From NCBI GenBank assembly GCA_022072145.1, contig JAJVIG010000056.1, positions 1-42,977 on the forward strand: a stretch of DNA of 42,977 bases, written 5' to 3'. Each line of letters starts with the position of its first letter. Position 1 is the first letter of the stretch. Below are positions 18,614 to 27,251 of this stretch, piece after piece. The notes below the pieces were generated by a model. That model saw nothing but the letters and a program-made list of their open reading frames with translations. It did no database searches and was not told where the DNA came from. The stretch is from Pseudomonadales bacterium (GTDB taxonomy: Bacteria > Pseudomonadota > Gammaproteobacteria > Pseudomonadales > UBA5518). A program made the position numbers and the translations under genes.

Positions 18614-20054
18614 CTGCTACATCACGGAAAGACGCAAGTGCAGCCTCCAAGTGATCTATGATCTCCTGCTGCAACACGTCTGGCGGCGGCAAGTCATCCA
18701 AATTCTCTAGACTCTCGTCTTTGAGCCAGAAAATATCGAGGTTGGCCTTGTCACGGGCCATTAGCTCTTCGTAGCTGAAGTATTTGAAGCGCTCCCTTTC
18801 GGTACGCTCATGCCGGTTCTCGGGGCGGTAACAGCTTAAGAAATCTTGCAGGTCGTCAAACTTCAACGTCCGCGTCTTCAACGTGAAGTGCTTGTTGGTG
18901 CGCAGATCGTAGAACCAGACCCCCTTGGTGTGGATCTGCCCGTCTTTAGGCTTGGCCTCGAAGAAAACGACGTTCGCCTTCACCCCCTGCGCATAGAAGA
19001 TTCCGGTCGGCAGCCTTAGCACGGTGTGCACGTCGCAGTTCTCCAGCAACTTGCGGCGAATCTTCTCGCCGGCGCCGCCTTCAAATAGCACGTTATCCGG
19101 CAAAACCACTGCGGCCTTACCGTCCACCTTCAACATGCTGACGATGTGCTGCAGAAAGTTGAGCTGCTTGTTCGACGTGGTTTCCCAGAAGTCCTGCCGC
19201 TCGTAGGTCAGAGCCTCCTTGTCTTCCTCACCCTCTTCGTTGGTGATGGTCATGCTACTCTTCTTGCCGAAGGGCGGGTTGGCCAGCACGTAATCCACCT
19301 TGCGTTTGGGCTCAGTGATCAAGGCATCAGAGCGTTCGACCGAAGGCTCCCCATCCAGCTCGCCGATGTTGTGCAAGAACAAATTCATCAGGCACATGCG
19401 GCGCGTATTGGGCACGATCTCGTTGCCGTGAAACGTTTTGTCCCGTAGGAATTCTTTCTGGCGCTTGTCCAGCTTGGCACCCGGGCGTGCCAGCCAGTTG
19501 TACGCGCCCAAGAAGAAACCGCCCGTGCCGCAGGCCGGGTCCGCAATGGTCTTCATCGGCTCGGGCCGAACGCAGGCCACCATCGCTTCGATCAGCGCAC
19601 GCGGCGTGAAGTACTGGCCTGCACCGCTCTTGGTGTCTTCGGCGTTCTTCTGCAGCAGGCCTTCGTACAGGTCGCCCTTCGTGTCGGCATCCAGGCTAAT
19701 CCAGCTCTCCGCATCGATCAGTTGAACCAGTCGTGAAAGCTTGGCCGGGTCTTGGATCTTGTTCTGCGCCTTGAAGAAGATGGCGCCCAACATGCCCGAC
19801 TCCTGGCTGAGCTTGTGCAGCGTGGCCAGGTAATGCGATTCCAGCGGCTCACCCACCTTGGCGGTCAGACTAGGCCAGTCATAGCCCTTGGGAATATGGG
19901 TATCGCGGTTGTAAGGCTCCTGCGCGTATTCGTGCGCCAACTTCAAGAACAGCAGGTAGGTGAGTTGTTCGAGGTAATCACCATAACCCACGCCGTCGTC
20001 GCGCAGGGTGTGGCAGAAATTCCAGACCTTCTGGACCAATGTACTCGCGTTCAT
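18597..20054 (-). CDS. hsdM: Type I restriction-modification methyltransferase subunit HsdM
   Basis: A 485-aa N6-adenine methyltransferase. The helical N-terminal domain (VQKVWNFCHTLRDDGVGYGD, YLEQLTYLLFLKLA) precedes the catalytic domain with SAM motif I DPACGTGGF (about residue 180) and the catalytic motif IV NPPFG (about 260), then a GQYFTPRALIEAM segment typical of HsdM. With HsdS it methylates host DNA at the recognition site and is also required for cleavage with HsdR. ATG at 20054 has GGAGG 7 bases upstream and overlaps the stop of the HNH gene by 4 bases. Unusually, hsdM is separated from hsdS by the ATPase and HNH genes, yet translational coupling is kept throughout. Confidence 0.96.
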   Translation of the reverse strand: MNASTLVQKVWNFCHTLRDDGVGYGDYLEQLTYLLFLKLAHEYAQEPYNRDTHIPKGYDWPSLTAKVGEPLESHYLATLHKLSQESGMLGAIFFKAQNKIQDPAKLSRLVQLIDAESWISLDADTKGDLYEGLLQKNAEDTKSGAGQYFTPRALIEAMVACVRPEPMKTIADPACGTGGFFLGAYNWLARPGAKLDKRQKEFLRDKTFHGNEIVPNTRRMCLMNLFLHNIGELDGEPSVERSDALITEPKRKVDYVLANPPFGKKSSMTITNEEGEEDKEALTYERQDFWETTSNKQLNFLQHIVSMLKVDGKAAVVLPDNVLFEGGAGEKIRRKLLENCDVHTVLRLPTGIFYAQGVKANVVFFEAKPKDGQIHTKGVWFYDLRTNKHFTLKTRTLKFDDLQDFLSCYRPENRHERTERERFKYFSYEELMARDKANLDIFWLKDESLENLDDLPPPDVLQQEIIDHLEAALASFRDVAVGLQR

Positions 20055-20845
20055 AAGAGTGCCTCCACCCAAGCCTTGTCGCGATGGGTGCCAATGGCAG
20101 ACCGGAAAAAACTTGCGTATTCGTGATCGTGAGAAAGGTGTTTGTTGATTTCAGAGATGACAGCAGGATTGGATGTATCGCCTACGACAGCAAGCAAGGT
20201 GGCCAGTGTCTGCCAGCGACCGCGCTTATCTTCGGGCGTGTTCCATTCATTGAATCCCAGGCGGTCAATCGTGTACCGCGCACGCTGATACTCCCAGCTG
20301 CCATCCGGCGCCACTGGCTTAACCTCGCCATCAAGACCATGCGCCAGCAGTTCGCAGTCTGCCTGCACACACGGGTCCAGCAACCTGGGTGACTCCGCAC
20401 CAAGCAGGTCTGCGGGCAGCGTGCAGCGCTTCGCTTCATCGCGAATCGGAAATTCGTTGGCCTTGCCATGCAGGACGTCGCCATCGTCTTTCTCTGGGCG
20501 GTTACACCGTTGGCATGAAAGGCGGAAGTTACACCATTCATATGCCAGCCAGTAGTACCCGTCATGACCTGCCAGCTTGACGCCATCCACAGTGATGCCC
20601 AGCTTGGGCCGAAAGTGGTCGACATCAAAAGGCGCGCGCGTGCTTTTCGCTTCGCAGTACCAGCATTTGTACCCGCTGGTATTCGCAAGCCACTTTTTGA
20701 GCAGGCCCCAGCTACCGTTCTTCTTGATGTAAGCAGATCGAAGGTCGTGAGCGCCTAACCCACTGACGCTTGCAAGCCTGCCGACATAAACCCTGTGCCA
20801 GCGTGAGGGCAAATGAGGCGGTAATGGAATCAGGATGAACCTCAA
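20051..20845 (-). CDS. HNH endonuclease, PtuB/Septu-like partner of the upstream ATPase
   Basis: A 264-aa HNH nuclease. The core reads YKCWYCEAKS (first zinc-binding CxxC), FDVDHFRPK (the catalytic DH) and LSCQRCNRPEKDD (second CxxC and HNH asparagine). This architecture is shared by the nucleases that accompany SMC/RecF-like ATPases in Septu systems and some retrons, where ATPase sensing is linked to nucleic-acid cleavage. The start is a TTG at 20845, supported by AGGAGG 7 bases upstream and overlapping the ATPase stop (TTGA). The stop overlaps the hsdM start by 4 bases. The tight embedding inside the hsd operon implies co-expression with the type I enzyme. Whether it acts with HsdRMS or independently is unknown. 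Confidence 0.85.
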   Translation of the reverse strand: MRFILIPLPPHLPSRWHRVYVGRLASVSGLGAHDLRSAYIKKNGSWGLLKKWLANTSGYKCWYCEAKSTRAPFDVDHFRPKLGITVDGVKLAGHDGYYWLAYEWCNFRLSCQRCNRPEKDDGDVLHGKANEFPIRDEAKRCTLPADLLGAESPRLLDPCVQADCELLAHGLDGEVKPVAPDGSWEYQRARYTIDRLGFNEWNTPEDKRGRWQTLATLLAVVGDTSNPAVISEINKHLSHDHEYASFFRSAIGTHRDKAWVEALL

Positions 20846-22530
20846 GCCTCCCCCTCCTGCAAACTGCGCAGCAGGCTTTGCACCAGGGCATCGAGCGCTC
20901 TTTGTTTGTTCTCTGGGGTGACGACGGCACCATCGATGGCGCCATCGGCGGCGAGATCGAATCTGGCACGCAGATATTCTTGCTCCAACCGATCCCGCGA
21001 AGCGAAGTTGAAGTCCAGCCCTTCCAGCCGCTGGCGGATATCCTTCAACCTCGCACGATCTGCCTCGGTGAGCGACTGCTGTTGCGTGGAGAGTTGGTGC
21101 AACGCCAGAAGATCATCATTCGTGGCTTTGTCCAGGCTGGTGCCCAAGCCAAACATGTCGCTGGTCACGATGCCAGCGAAGCCCATGCCTTTGGGGTCGA
21201 CAGCCGGATTTTCGGCGCGCACCGTGCGGCTGCCGGCTTCGCGGTACAGGATCTGCACCTGCTCTTTCACCAGTTCTGCAATAGCCAAGGGGTTGTGAGT
21301 CGTCAGCACGATGTGGCTGTTGTCCTGGCCGTCACTGTTCTGCCCGACAAACGATTTCAGATAGTTCAGGTAGTACACGCACCAGCGCGGATTCAAGTGC
21401 GTGTCCGGCTCATCCAACAGGAACAGGCTTTCGTCTTCGGCGGTAAAGCGCAGCAGGCCCAACACCGTCAGCAATTGCTGCTCACCTTCACTGAGCTCAC
21501 GGAACGTCACGCTGCCATCGTTCTTCTTGAGGCGAACGCGGATGCGCACTTCCTCGATCAGCTCGGAAACGTAAGTGCTCTCCAGATCACGGAAGAATTG
21601 CGCCGGCGGCTGGTTGCCCACGAGGCGCCGCAGCGCGGCAATGTCTTTCACGTACAGGTATTTGAACTGGAGCGCTTGCTTGTTCCAGATCGAGGTGGAC
21701 ACGCGGCGACTGATGTCCACAGGCGCCAGCGCAATGTCATAAAGGCGAGACAGGAAATCACGCACCACGCCGCGCGCATTCCAGAAGCGTGGGTCTCCAT
21801 CGGCCGCCTTCGACTTCCACGGCGGCTGCCGCAGCACAAAGAGCACCGATTCGATGCCTTCGTCCGGATCGAGACCCAGGTGGTCATCGAGGAATCCCCG
21901 CACGACCTTAGACTGCTGAATTAGGAAGGCCAGTAACACGAACTGGCTGTGCACCGGCATGGCATAGAACAACCGCTTCAGTCCGGGGTCTTCGCCTTTG
22001 CGCAGCTTGCTGTCGTAGCTTTCCAGATAGGGGCGAAACACCTCGTGCATGCGCGGGCTCTCGCCCGAGTAGTAGCTGAACACGTAGCGCGGCAGGTACT
22101 CGATATCGGCATTCAAGAACGTCGTGAGCTTGATGGCTTTGCCACGCAGGGCCGACACCGGCGCTTCGCCCTCGCCGAATGGCGTCAGGGCGCCTTCGCC
22201 ACGGGCTTGTGCATCAGTTGCAATGTGGATTGTGAAAGGCTCTTTCCCACGGTCCGGGTCGGCATCGATATGGATGTACCGAAGATTCTCACCCGCACCC
22301 ATGCGATAGGCGAGCTGAAAGGCAAACGCGGGGCTGCGCTTCCTGGCGATCAGGTCGCGGAAGATGATGGCTAGTGCTTCCAGCACGTTGGACTTACCGG
22401 TCCCGTTCCAGCCGATCACCACCGTGACCCAGTGATCCTGATCGAAGTCGATGGTGACGTTCTTCAGGTTCTTGAATTGGTGCGTCGGGCTGTCCTTGGC
22501 GCTGCCAAGGGTGAGCTTGTCCAGGCGCAT
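20842..22530 (-). CDS. Restriction-associated AAA/SMC-like ATPase, PtuA/Septu-like
   Basis: A 562-aa RecF/SMC-type ABC ATPase. Walker A is GWNGTGKSN (about 39-47), the ABC signature LSEGEQQLLTV is near residue 345, Walker B LFLLDEPDTHLNP near 370 and the H-loop IVLTTHNPLA near 405. The region between holds helical sequence rather than a long coiled coil, as in OLD/PtuA-like proteins; no TOPRIM domain is evident. It probably forms a complex with the HNH protein encoded by the next overlapping gene. It starts 2 bases after hsdS ends. The family is known from type I restriction loci (I recall it being annotated as a restriction-system-associated AAA ATPase), so the arrangement is not unique, but its function there is not established. 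Confidence 0.85.
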   Translation of the reverse strand: MRLDKLTLGSAKDSPTHQFKNLKNVTIDFDQDHWVTVVIGWNGTGKSNVLEALAIIFRDLIARKRSPAFAFQLAYRMGAGENLRYIHIDADPDRGKEPFTIHIATDAQARGEGALTPFGEGEAPVSALRGKAIKLTTFLNADIEYLPRYVFSYYSGESPRMHEVFRPYLESYDSKLRKGEDPGLKRLFYAMPVHSQFVLLAFLIQQSKVVRGFLDDHLGLDPDEGIESVLFVLRQPPWKSKAADGDPRFWNARGVVRDFLSRLYDIALAPVDISRRVSTSIWNKQALQFKYLYVKDIAALRRLVGNQPPAQFFRDLESTYVSELIEEVRIRVRLKKNDGSVTFRELSEGEQQLLTVLGLLRFTAEDESLFLLDEPDTHLNPRWCVYYLNYLKSFVGQNSDGQDNSHIVLTTHNPLAIAELVKEQVQILYREAGSRTVRAENPAVDPKGMGFAGIVTSDMFGLGTSLDKATNDDLLALHQLSTQQQSLTEADRARLKDIRQRLEGLDFNFASRDRLEQEYLRARFDLAADGAIDGAVVTPENKQRALDALVQSLLRSLQEGEA

Positions 22531-22532
22531 GG

Positions 22533-24299
22533 TCAGCGTGCCAGCAGCTTCAGGCGATCGTGCAGCTTGCGGCCTTGCGTGTCGGTGACGGTCTCCACTG
22601 CCAGACGGCCGGTCTTGTCCAGCGCGCGCAGCTCAGCGTAGAGCGCTTCCACCTGGTCAGTCTCCGCGCCATCGGCCACGCCACAGCGTTGAAAGGCCTC
22701 TTGCGCTGGTACCCAGTCGCCCGCCTCGGCGAGCACGTTGATCAGTTTGCTCACCACGGCGGCGATCTCCTTTTGTTGTTTGGTTTTGCGTACCTTGGGC
22801 TGCTTCTGTCGTTCCGCTCGCTCGGCGCGGATGCGCTCCAGCAGTACGCTGGCCGGTTCGTCGTTCGGGTCTTGCGGCACCAATTGGCCAGAGAAAGCTG
22901 CGCGCAGGATGTTTTGGCGTTGGGCAGTGGATTGTTTGAGAGCATGATCTATGGACCTCTCTTGGCTCACAATCGAATTCATCACCAATTCAAGGTTCGC
23001 GAGAATCGATTGCTGCTCGTCTCGCGGCGGAAGCGGAAACGGCAAGCTACGACATACCTCCAGCGTCAAATTGGTCTGCCCCGCCGTTGTCTTGGATCGA
23101 GCCTTGAGCCACTGCTGAGCCACAGGCGAAAGCAGATAGCGACAGATGAACCAAGGTAGCACGCCATCAACGGCACGAAAGATCGCGATGGCCTGATTAA
23201 TATTCCACTCTGCAAAAGTTGATGGCACCACGACAACCTGCCCAAGTGGTGGCCCAACAATGTTCATCAGGACATCGTTGGGATAGACCACTGAGCGAGC
23301 CAGGAAACCCTGATGCGTCTCCACAGATACAAAAACTTCGTCAGCCAAATCAAGCTCGCCACGATCCGTCAAGTTTGTGACACGCAAAAATGGGATCGTC
23401 TTATGCCCACCAGAGTCCAGGTCCTTCGGGGGCGTCGTTCCCTTTGTGATGAACTCGCAAAGTTGCTCGCCACTCGCCCAGACCCATCCCTCCGGTAATT
23501 CCGGCAAATCGATCGTATCCGGTCGCACCGGCTCATGGTATTTGTTCTGCCAGTCCTTGGGTGGGGTTTTGCCTTGCTCCGCGAACTTGGCGAGTTGCCT
23601 GGCTTCCCAGCGGGCGCGGCGCTGGGTGAGGATGCGCGCCAGCAACTGCGCACTGGTTTCCGGCGCCGTATTGCCAGCGCCGATTTTTTGCGTTGCACGC
23701 CATTCGGCGGTCAGCGCGCCTTCAACGGCGGCTTTCAGCAGCGATTGCCGGTATTGCGCGAGCTTCTTCTGCGCGGCCTTGAGTTCGGCCACGCCGGCAT
23801 CGAGGTCGGAGAGCAGTTCTTCGAGCTTTTCGACGATGCGGGTTTGTTGGGTCGGCGTTTCGAATGAAAACGAGTACGCAGAAATATCTCTGGGTCTTAC
23901 AGCAGGGTAAAGAGCGCCTTGCACGACTGCTGACATTGCGTCAATGAAGCTCTGCGTTTGCACCAATGCCAGGAGAAAGTCAGGATTCAACCAACGCGAT
24001 CGAAGCACATGAAATCCGGTGGAACCGATTGCGCCATCAAGCTGTTCGGGCACGAGTGCGACTGCATTAAGATTGGGTCGAGTCATTGAAACCAGCACGT
24101 CACCTGTTTTAAGAAGCTGCTTGGCCCGGCTCGGAGCCTGCGACAGCGTCAAGGGCTTAGGATCAGAAATCCTCTTGGCTTCACGGTCGATGCTGCTGAT
24201 ATCGATATAGACGAAATCGCCGGTTGGTCCCGTTTGTTCTACGGGATCGTTTGCCAATTCACCCAAGGTAGCGAGCAGGTCTTGATTCAATTCAATCAC
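22533..24299 (-). CDS. hsdS: Type I restriction-modification specificity subunit HsdS
   Basis: A 588-aa specificity subunit with two target-recognition domains. The first spans about 20-160 (contains GDVLVSMTRPNLNAVAL and ending SFETPTQQTRIVEKLEELL); a central helical spacer (about 170-240, DLDAGVAELKAAQKKLAQYR) follows; the second starts LPELPEGWVWASG and ends PFPLPPRDEQQSILANLE, then the second conserved helix KQSTAQRQNILRAAFSGQL. A C-terminal extension of about 110 residues, rich in charged residues, is longer than in EcoKI-type HsdS. The two half-sites it recognises cannot be read from sequence. GTG at 24299 overlaps the hsdR stop by 4 bases. Confidence 0.95.
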   Translation of the reverse strand: MIELNQDLLATLGELANDPVEQTGPTGDFVYIDISSIDREAKRISDPKPLTLSQAPSRAKQLLKTGDVLVSMTRPNLNAVALVPEQLDGAIGSTGFHVLRSRWLNPDFLLALVQTQSFIDAMSAVVQGALYPAVRPRDISAYSFSFETPTQQTRIVEKLEELLSDLDAGVAELKAAQKKLAQYRQSLLKAAVEGALTAEWRATQKIGAGNTAPETSAQLLARILTQRRARWEARQLAKFAEQGKTPPKDWQNKYHEPVRPDTIDLPELPEGWVWASGEQLCEFITKGTTPPKDLDSGGHKTIPFLRVTNLTDRGELDLADEVFVSVETHQGFLARSVVYPNDVLMNIVGPPLGQVVVVPSTFAEWNINQAIAIFRAVDGVLPWFICRYLLSPVAQQWLKARSKTTAGQTNLTLEVCRSLPFPLPPRDEQQSILANLELVMNSIVSQERSIDHALKQSTAQRQNILRAAFSGQLVPQDPNDEPASVLLERIRAERAERQKQPKVRKTKQQKEIAAVVSKLINVLAEAGDWVPAQEAFQRCGVADGAETDQVEALYAELRALDKTGRLAVETVTDTQGRKLHDRLKLLAR

Positions 24300-27076
24300 G
24301 CCACCAACTCCTCATTCATCTCATTCATCAGCCCATCCAGCTCCTTGCCAAACAGTCCCCAAGCTTTCTGCAGGCCGCCCTTGCCGGCCAGTTCCGCGTA
24401 ATCAAAGTCATCGCGGCTGATGCTGCAACTGCTGGCGATGTGGTCTTTCAGCAGCCGCAGCCATTCGGTTTGCTCGGGCGTGAAGGCGGTGCCGCGCTGG
24501 GCGTTGTGGCGGAAGATCCAGGCCTGGAAGCGTTTGTCCACTTCGTCGGCAAAGGGTTTGAGTTCGCTGTCCAGCCCCAACGCAAAGCGCACCAGTGAGA
24601 CCAGATCGGTGAGCTGGCGGCGACTGGTCAAGCCTTTCACGGCGCTGGCCTGCACTCGGGCATAGGCGCTCCATAGGCGTTCAGTGGTGAGCATCAGCGG
24701 CGGATTGCTCAATCGTTCGTGGAGATCTTCGATCATGTCGAAGGTCAGCACGCGGCGCTGGTAGGGCTGCTGGTAGAAAAAGTCCAGCGCGGCGATTTCG
24801 TCTTTGTGCTGGTTCAAGTAGTCAGCAAAGGTCTGAATCACGGCCTTGGCCTGCGCTTCGGCCTGTTCGCTGAAGCCGGAGAACGTGACCTGATCGAGAT
24901 TGATGTGGTCGATGAGTTGCTCGCGCTCGCGGCGGACATTGTCGATCTCATCGCGCAGCTCAGGTTTGTCGAAGGGCGCGCAGGCGGCGGCAACGCGCTC
25001 GGCGCGGGCAGCTTCGATTTCTTCGGGCAGCAGGGTGTCCTCCGAGCGGCTGATGCCCTTGGCCCTGGCATTAGCCAGCGCGGCTTGCACGATGGCATCG
25101 GGGTCCAGAGCGGCGATCAGCCCCTTGCCCAGCTCGGCGACGGGAATGCCGCCGCTGGCCTTGTTGATGCGGGCCTGTGCCTTATCGTCCAGTTGCTTGG
25201 CGAGCCGCACCAGGCGGTTAGCGAGCGAGAGCACGGTATCGTCGTCGCGGCTGCCCATGGCCACGCCTTGCAGCAGGTCCTTCAACGCCACGCCGGGCTT
25301 TTTCTCCAGCGGGCGGCTTTCGGTCTTGAGGGATTTTTCCACGCCCACGGCGTCGATCAGCACGAAGCGGGTCTTGGCGCCGTCGGCACTGTTGCTGACG
25401 CGCTTGAGGCTGTCGCCATCCAGGCTGCGTACGCCGCGGCCCTTCATCTGCTCGTAGTAGCCCTTGCTGCGCACGTCGCGCATGAACAGCAGCACTTCCA
25501 GGGGCTTGACGTCGGTGCCGGTGGCGATCATGTCCACGGTGACGGCGATGCGCGGGTTGTAGTCGTTGCGAAAGCTGGACAGGATGCTGTCGGCGTCTTC
25601 CTCGGCGCGGTAGGTAACCTTCTTGCAGAAGGCATTGCCCTGCCCGTAGACCTCACGGACGATGTTGATGATGTCGTCGGCATGGCTGTCGGTCTTGGCG
25701 AAGATCAGGGTTTTGGGTGTCTCTTTGCGCGCCGGGAAAATCTGCGTTTCCACGGCGGTTTTCATGGCCTGGATCACTTTGCGGATCTGGCTGATGTTGA
25801 CCACCGAGCGGTCCAGCTCCTTGCCGGTGTAGGCGGTGTCTTCCTCGGTTTCGCTCCACCGCTTCTTGCGGGTCTGGCGGTCGCGGTGGTCCACCCATTC
25901 CCTGGCCTTGAGCTCGGCGCCTTTCTGGGTGATTTCGGTTTCGATCTCGTACACGTCGTAGCCGACGTTGACGCCGTCGGCCACGGACTGCTCGTAGGTG
26001 TATTCGGCGACGATGTTTTCGTTGAAGAAGCCGAAGGTGCGCTTGTCGGGCGTGGCGGTGAGGCCGATCACGCTGGCATCGAAATAGTCGAGCACCTGCT
26101 TCCACAGGTTGTAGATGCTGCGGTGGCACTCGTCGATGACGATGAAGTCGAAGGTTTCCACCGGCACGGCCGGGTTGTAGCGGACGAACTTCTCCTGTTT
26201 GGCGGTTTGCTGCACTTCATTGAGCGAGACGTCTTCGGCCGATTCATCAATCGGCTCGCCACTCAGGATGGAGTACATGCGCTGAATGGTGCTGATGCAC
26301 ACCTGCGCGTGCGGGTCGATGCTGGGTGAGGCCAGCCGCTGCACGTTGTAGAGCTCGGTGAACTTGCGGCCATCATCCGGCGGCGTGTAGGCCATAAATT
26401 CCTGATGGGCCTGTTTGCCGAGGTTGCGGGTATCGACCAGGAACAGGATGCGCTTGGCGCCGCCAAACTTGAGCAGGCGATAAACTGAGGTGATCGCCGT
26501 GAAGGTCTTGCCGGCGCCGGTGGCCATGTGCACAAGGGCGCGGGGCTTGTTTAGCTCAAGAGACTTCTCCAACCCGGTAACGGCGCTAATCTGGCAGTCG
26601 CGCAGGTTCTTTTCGGGCAGCGCCGGCATTTTCTCCACCAAGCGGCGGCGCAGGGTATCGGGCTGCGCGAGCCAGGAGACCAGCGTTTCCGGCTTGAAGA
26701 AGTGGAAGATCTCGCGCGAACGCGGCGCGGGGTCAGCGTTGTCGGTGAAGCGGATGATCTGGCCCGTGGCCTCGAACAGGAAGCGCAGCGGTGTGTTGTC
26801 TTTGCGCCATTTGAGTTGAGCAGTGGCGTAGCGCTCAGTCTGGAATTCGACAGCGGTAATGTTTTCTCCGGCGCTATCCTTCTTCGCTTCGATCACGCCC
26901 ACTGGATTGCGGTTCGCGAACAACACGTAGTCGGCCGGGCCACTGTCAGTGGGGTATTCGCGCACAGCCACGCCCATGCCTGCAGCTAAATTGAGCTGCT
27001 TCATGTCCTGGATGACCCAGCCAGCCTGCTCTAGCTTCTGGTCAATCTGTAGGCGGGCTTTGGCTTCAGGAGTCAT
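24296..27076 (-). CDS. hsdR: Type I restriction endonuclease subunit HsdR
   Basis: A 926-aa motor-nuclease. The N-terminal PD-(D/E)XK nuclease is marked by GPADYVLF and VGVIEAKK (Asp and Glu-x-Lys). The SF2 helicase core follows: Walker A MATGAGKT, motif II IDECHRS, motif III LTATP, motif V VDMIATGTDV and motif VI QMKGRGVRS, then a C-terminal helical region that docks to HsdM/S. It translocates unmodified DNA and cleaves it at a distance. Homologues usually start MTPEAKAR, so I use ATG 27076; a GTG at 27103 in frame would add nine residues, and neither has a strong ribosome-binding site. It is the first gene of the operon; the promoter should lie in 27077-27251, where no clear boxes are visible. 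Confidence 0.95.
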   Translation of the reverse strand: MTPEAKARLQIDQKLEQAGWVIQDMKQLNLAAGMGVAVREYPTDSGPADYVLFANRNPVGVIEAKKDSAGENITAVEFQTERYATAQLKWRKDNTPLRFLFEATGQIIRFTDNADPAPRSREIFHFFKPETLVSWLAQPDTLRRRLVEKMPALPEKNLRDCQISAVTGLEKSLELNKPRALVHMATGAGKTFTAITSVYRLLKFGGAKRILFLVDTRNLGKQAHQEFMAYTPPDDGRKFTELYNVQRLASPSIDPHAQVCISTIQRMYSILSGEPIDESAEDVSLNEVQQTAKQEKFVRYNPAVPVETFDFIVIDECHRSIYNLWKQVLDYFDASVIGLTATPDKRTFGFFNENIVAEYTYEQSVADGVNVGYDVYEIETEITQKGAELKAREWVDHRDRQTRKKRWSETEEDTAYTGKELDRSVVNISQIRKVIQAMKTAVETQIFPARKETPKTLIFAKTDSHADDIINIVREVYGQGNAFCKKVTYRAEEDADSILSSFRNDYNPRIAVTVDMIATGTDVKPLEVLLFMRDVRSKGYYEQMKGRGVRSLDGDSLKRVSNSADGAKTRFVLIDAVGVEKSLKTESRPLEKKPGVALKDLLQGVAMGSRDDDTVLSLANRLVRLAKQLDDKAQARINKASGGIPVAELGKGLIAALDPDAIVQAALANARAKGISRSEDTLLPEEIEAARAERVAAACAPFDKPELRDEIDNVRREREQLIDHINLDQVTFSGFSEQAEAQAKAVIQTFADYLNQHKDEIAALDFFYQQPYQRRVLTFDMIEDLHERLSNPPLMLTTERLWSAYARVQASAVKGLTSRRQLTDLVSLVRFALGLDSELKPFADEVDKRFQAWIFRHNAQRGTAFTPEQTEWLRLLKDHIASSCSISRDDFDYAELAGKGGLQKAWGLFGKELDGLMNEMNEELVA

Positions 27077-27251
27077 GATCTTACGTTCGCGCCCTGCCAG
27101 CACCTTAACTTCAAATCCCAGCCGGCACCCGTGTCACCCACGATGGCGGGGGTGATGAACTTAGTGCGGATGTCGGTTTCCGTCAGAGCTTTCTTCTGAG
27201 ACCCATCCATTCCGTATGCTCTTCGATGAACGATTTATAACTTCTCAACAA

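Noticed and set aside
24719..26329. A 536-codon plus-strand frame antisense to hsdR
   Set aside because: Its translation is Val/Gly/His-biased and unlike any protein, whereas hsdR on the other strand has all nuclease and helicase motifs.
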